Under the pieces are notes generated by a model. The model was not told the origin of the DNA. It saw only the letters and a list, made by a program, of their open reading frames with translations, and did not search any database. The translations under genes were made by a program, and so were the position numbers. From Enoplosus armatus (lineage: Eukaryota > Chordata > Actinopteri > Centrarchiformes > Enoplosidae), in contig NC_092200.1 in the NCBI RefSeq assembly GCF_043641665.1, positions 6,791,694-6,855,693 on the forward strand: 64,000 nucleotides of DNA, given 5' to 3'. The number at the start of each line of letters is the position of its first letter. Positions within the stretch are counted from its first letter, which is position 1. Shown here piece by piece: positions 60,540 to 64,000 of the stretch.

Positions 60540-63500
60540 ATGGAAAGCACTCCGGTGGAAATTTTCAAAGAAGACAATAAGTGCCTGTCCACGCTGCTGG
60601 AGGACTGTCCGGTGAATTCTTCAGCCTGGGTGTCCGGATACTCCGAGAGCCGCAACGTGACCCACGATGATAGCTGGGAGCAGGAGGGCATGTCTCCCAT
60701 CATCCCCATCATCACCGCCGTCTACTCCGTGGTGTTTGTGGTCGGCTTGTTGGGCAACTGCCTCGTCATGTATGTGATCATCAGGTAAGGTCACTTTAAA
60801 GTGAAATCCAAGAGAATGCAAACGTTTTCTCTCATATATGACCATAAAAACCCATACAGTAATTATATGGGGTGTTCACTGTGCCAGAAATACAGTGCAA
60901 GTTTATATAGCAATACAATAGGAACACTGTGGTGATTTAAAGTAGTTTGATTTTCTGACTAGACTTGTTAGAGGGACCTGATCTGTTTTGGCACAGACGA
61001 GGAAGCCTAATTGTGTTTTTGCAGAAAACAACAGAGGTCCAGACAGAGGAATGTGTTTCTCCACAATCACTGTAAATGTTATTACTTGTGGAGAAGACAC
61101 TGGCACCAACTCTTGATTTCACAGTGACCTTTAGGCCATCTGGTCTATGTCATTGTTCTCCTTAATGCCTGCATTTTGTTCTTGGATGCTTCTCTAGTGA
61201 CAGAATGAAGAAAGAAGGCATATTGAGCTAAAAGAGTTATAGTAACTCCAAAGAGTTAGCATGTAATTTGCATGTAAATGCCTGGGACAACATCTAAATA
61301 TATATGGATTTTGTAGCTAGTAGGCACAATAGACAAAACAGGAGTTTAATTTGGCAAAGAAAGGGTTAAGTGTTAATGCTGCCATTCCTGATTCAACTTA
61401 AATGTGTAAAGCATTGCAATATAGAATTGATTCCGACTCCTTCAGTGGTTGAGAAGTGCCCGAAACCTTCAAAGTGGCCCATTTTATGAATCTAATAAAC
61501 CCTCAAGACCCCCAAAGTGTAATAACAATATTCCATAAATCTCTCCTAGTCTGGTGGACATGATATTAATCACAGCTGAAACCAGCGGTACTTTATCAAG
61601 CTGATAGCTGTCTTGCACCTCATTGGGCGTTATTTATGGCGTGCAAGAGCAACAAATCTCCTCTGATCTAATGTGAAATGCAGCAGTGTCATCCAGAATG
61701 TTTCAGTTCATAGACAACAATTACCTCAAATCACATTGACTGCGTCGCCTGTCGGTGGAAGCCAATTTCATCATGTCAGTTCCAGAAAAGACGATACGTT
61801 TTACGGTTTAGTAGCTCCGTAGAAGACGATTCAACTGAAGTAAAAAGAGGCTTTATGTTGATTTAGTGTAAACAAATATCTGAAATTACAGTCATCCAAT
61901 AAGGTAACATAGGACACACATTAGAGCTATAAACCATTAGTAGAAGTACCTAACATGGCAGTATACGTTTTAAGGCTTTAAATGGACAACTCCAAATGAA
62001 TGTTTGCTAATGTGTTTGGCAAAACAACTTTATAAGGTCAAACATTTTCAACAAGAAAATTGTTTTTAAAAAATAATTGCTGCCCCAAAGTGGCCAAAAT
62101 GGGAAGATCAATACCACTCTCATAGGCCTATCTGTGCATTAAATATTTAGCTACAGCTAGCAGCCTGTCACATTTACGGTTTTGTACGGATGAAACAAAC
62201 AAAATGTGACGTGTTAATTAGTGAGTTTTAAAGGTGCTGGTAGGAATATAGCCAGGCTAGCTGTTTCTCCCTCTTTCTAGTCTTTATGCTAAGCTAAGCT
62301 AACCAGCTACTGGCAGTAGCTTGATATTTAACATACAGACATGAGAGTGGTATCAATCTTCTCACCTAACTCTTGGCAAGAAAGCCAATGATGAAATTTC
62401 CCAAAATGTCGAACCATTCCTTCAAGGCTTTCAACATATAAAAAATCTGTTACGTCATCAGTATGGCTTCATCCAAGGATTTTATCAATGGCAAGAGAAA
62501 GAATTTAGGTTTGATTCTGAGTCATCGTGTGATATGTCATAGCTTGGTACTCGCGCCAAGGACATAAATCATAATCCCAACTGGACTTTTATTGACAATA
62601 GACAATTAACATGCACATACTGCCTGGTGTTAACACTGGATCAAGAAACATGTGTGGCATGGTAACAACTTTGTTGTTTATTATAAACACAAAAAAATGC
62701 ATCACTTCCTGTGAGCCATGACAATGTTGCCCAGTCACCATGAATCAGATCAGGCAAAAGCTCGTGTTTTAATCTCAATGCTTCATTACATCCTGTAGGC
62801 GTCACCAGTGGTAAAAATTAAAACTTTAAATTAAACTTTTAAAGTTAAACTTTGCAAAGGCTATCACATACTGCTTTAATGATAATTTAATGAAGTGAAA
62901 ATAGACTACACATGGCCTGCAATCAGACGTATACTATACATAACAATGAAGTGTGAGTCAGAAAAATTACATTACGGATTCAAGGAAGCAGTGTGGACTA
63001 ATGGACGATGTTTAATTCATAATGAGCCAAGAAGGAATGCTTTTAAAGAGTCAGCCAGGCAATATACGGCTGCCATGGCAGTCAGGATGGATGGTTAGCT
63101 CTGGTCATCTCTCTCCTCCTTGCTACTATAGGACAACCTTGTGTTCTGCATGTCTAACAGGTACACAAAGATGAAGACAGCCACCAACATTTACATCTTC
63201 AACTTAGCGCTCGCTGATGCCCTCGTCACCACCACAATGCCCTTCCAGAGCACGGACTACCTGTTGAATACCTGGCCCTTTGGTGAGGTGGTTTGCAAGG
63301 TCTTCATCTCCATCGACTACTACAACATGTTCACCAGCATCTTTACTCTCACCATGATGAGCGTGGATCGCTACGTGGCCGTGTGCCACCCGGTGAAAGC
63401 CCTGGACTTCCGCACTCCGATCAAAGCCAAGATGATCAATGTGTGCATCTGGATCCTGTCCTCGGCCGCGGGGATACCTGCTTTCATTCTGGGTGGCACC

Positions 63501-64000
63501 CAGACAAAGAGTGGTGAGGAAGTGCTTTCACCATCCCTGAATAAAGTTGACAACTTGCAGCCCATTTTTTAAGTATGGGAGACACACTTAAAGCACGTGC
63601 CGATAATATTTAAAGAGCAGAAATATATTCTATAAAGTCTGTCAGAGTTTTCCATTAGCCACACATGATGCGTCATCCTTCCTGAATATAGATTATCTTA
63701 AGAACGAAGCAGAGTTTAGAGCAAAATATTCCCTTTGAGTGCAGATTAGTTGTTCCATAACAGCTTGCTAAATTGATAGCAGAGTGGAACTTTATTTTAT
63801 TTTATTTCATTTTAAGCACAAAGTGCACTTCATCTCTTAATTCACATCTTCTCCCTCCCTCTCTCTTTTGCTCCTGCAGACATAACTGAGTGTGCCTTAC
63901 AGTTCCCAGAGCCGTACGTGTACTGGGACACACTGATGAAGATATGCGTGTTTGTCTTTGCCTTCATCGTGCCTGTGCTCATCATCACCGTGTGCTACTC
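60540..64000 (+). CDS. oprk1: Kappa opioid receptor, 5' part (truncated by window end)
   Basis: Class A G-protein coupled receptor for dynorphin peptides; signals through Gi/Go at the plasma membrane. Coding exons: 60,540-60,784, 63,161-63,513 (353 bp) and 63,880 onward, cut by the window. Exon 1 encodes an N-terminus with glycosylation sites NSS (Asn26) and NVT (Asn39) and TM1 with Asn73 (1.50). Exon 2 encodes TM2 with Asp101 (2.50), Cys127 (3.25), the ligand-binding Asp134 (3.32, ISIDYYNMF), DRY at 151-153 and TM4 Trp179. Exon 3 starts in extracellular loop 2, with Cys204 for the disulfide to Cys127, and stops in TM5 ([10 protein letters not shown]). [13 protein letters not shown] and [20 protein letters not shown] fit kappa well. 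Loop 2 ([12 protein letters not shown]) also fits kappa rather than mu or delta, though I rank the subtype slightly below the family call. Confidence 0.94.
62090..62425. repeat. MITE family A fold-back copy in oprk1 intron
   Basis: Starts with a short forward arm (GATCAATACCACTCTCAT to about 62,168), then the same family runs inverted (CCAGGCTAGCTGTTTCTCC, TTATGCTAAGCTAAGC, GAGAGTGGTATC) to the terminal TTTCCCAAAATGTCGAAC near 62,415. Same asymmetrical layout as the 25.4-26.5 kb copy but without an insertion. Confidence 0.6.

Overview
The window is nuclear DNA from a ray-finned fish, most likely a percomorph teleost. The evidence is compact introns with canonical GT-AG borders, vertebrate-type exons that read closely like their mammalian counterparts, and many fish-type DNA transposons and MITEs. 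Four vertebrate genes could be assembled exon by exon. They belong to the block that sits on human 8q11.2.

Left part (2.5-14.6 kb): mrpl15 (minus strand, 5 exons, 296 aa) and lypla1 (plus strand, 9 exons, 232 aa) are divergent and share an 817-bp interval with CACGTG, ETS-like, CCAAT and GC-box motifs. lypla1 converges tail to tail on rgs20 (minus strand, 4 coding exons, 221 aa, with cysteine string and RGS domain). A splice acceptor next to the rgs20 ATG suggests further upstream exons.

Middle part (about 15 to 60 kb): a 45-kb stretch with no recognisable host gene. It holds a structurally intact Tc1/mariner element (37,832-39,451; 342-aa DD34E transposase; identical 80-bp inverted repeats) inserted in a TA microsatellite. 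It also holds a complete hAT element (30,280-33,026; 8-bp target duplication; transposase with one intron and one frameshift), a second non-autonomous hAT-like element nested in a fold-back MITE (25.4-26.5 kb), several dispersed repeat families, LINE and Tc1 relics, microsatellites, one enhancer-like AT-rich block (47.5-48.1 kb) and two unassigned open-reading-frame candidates.

Right end (59.9-64.0 kb): the 5' part of oprk1, the kappa opioid receptor, on the plus strand. It has a probable non-coding first exon, coding exon 1 (N-terminus and TM1), coding exon 2 (TM2-TM4) and the start of exon 3, cut by the window edge in TM5.

Two genes found between these neighbours in tetrapods, tcea1 (lypla1-rgs20) and atp6v1h (rgs20-oprk1), were not seen. 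RGS20 regulates Gi/Gz signalling and OPRK1 is a Gi/Go/Gz-coupled receptor, so their linkage is functionally suggestive; that they are co-regulated is inference only. All coordinates of splice sites were read by eye from consensus signals, reading phase and family similarity.
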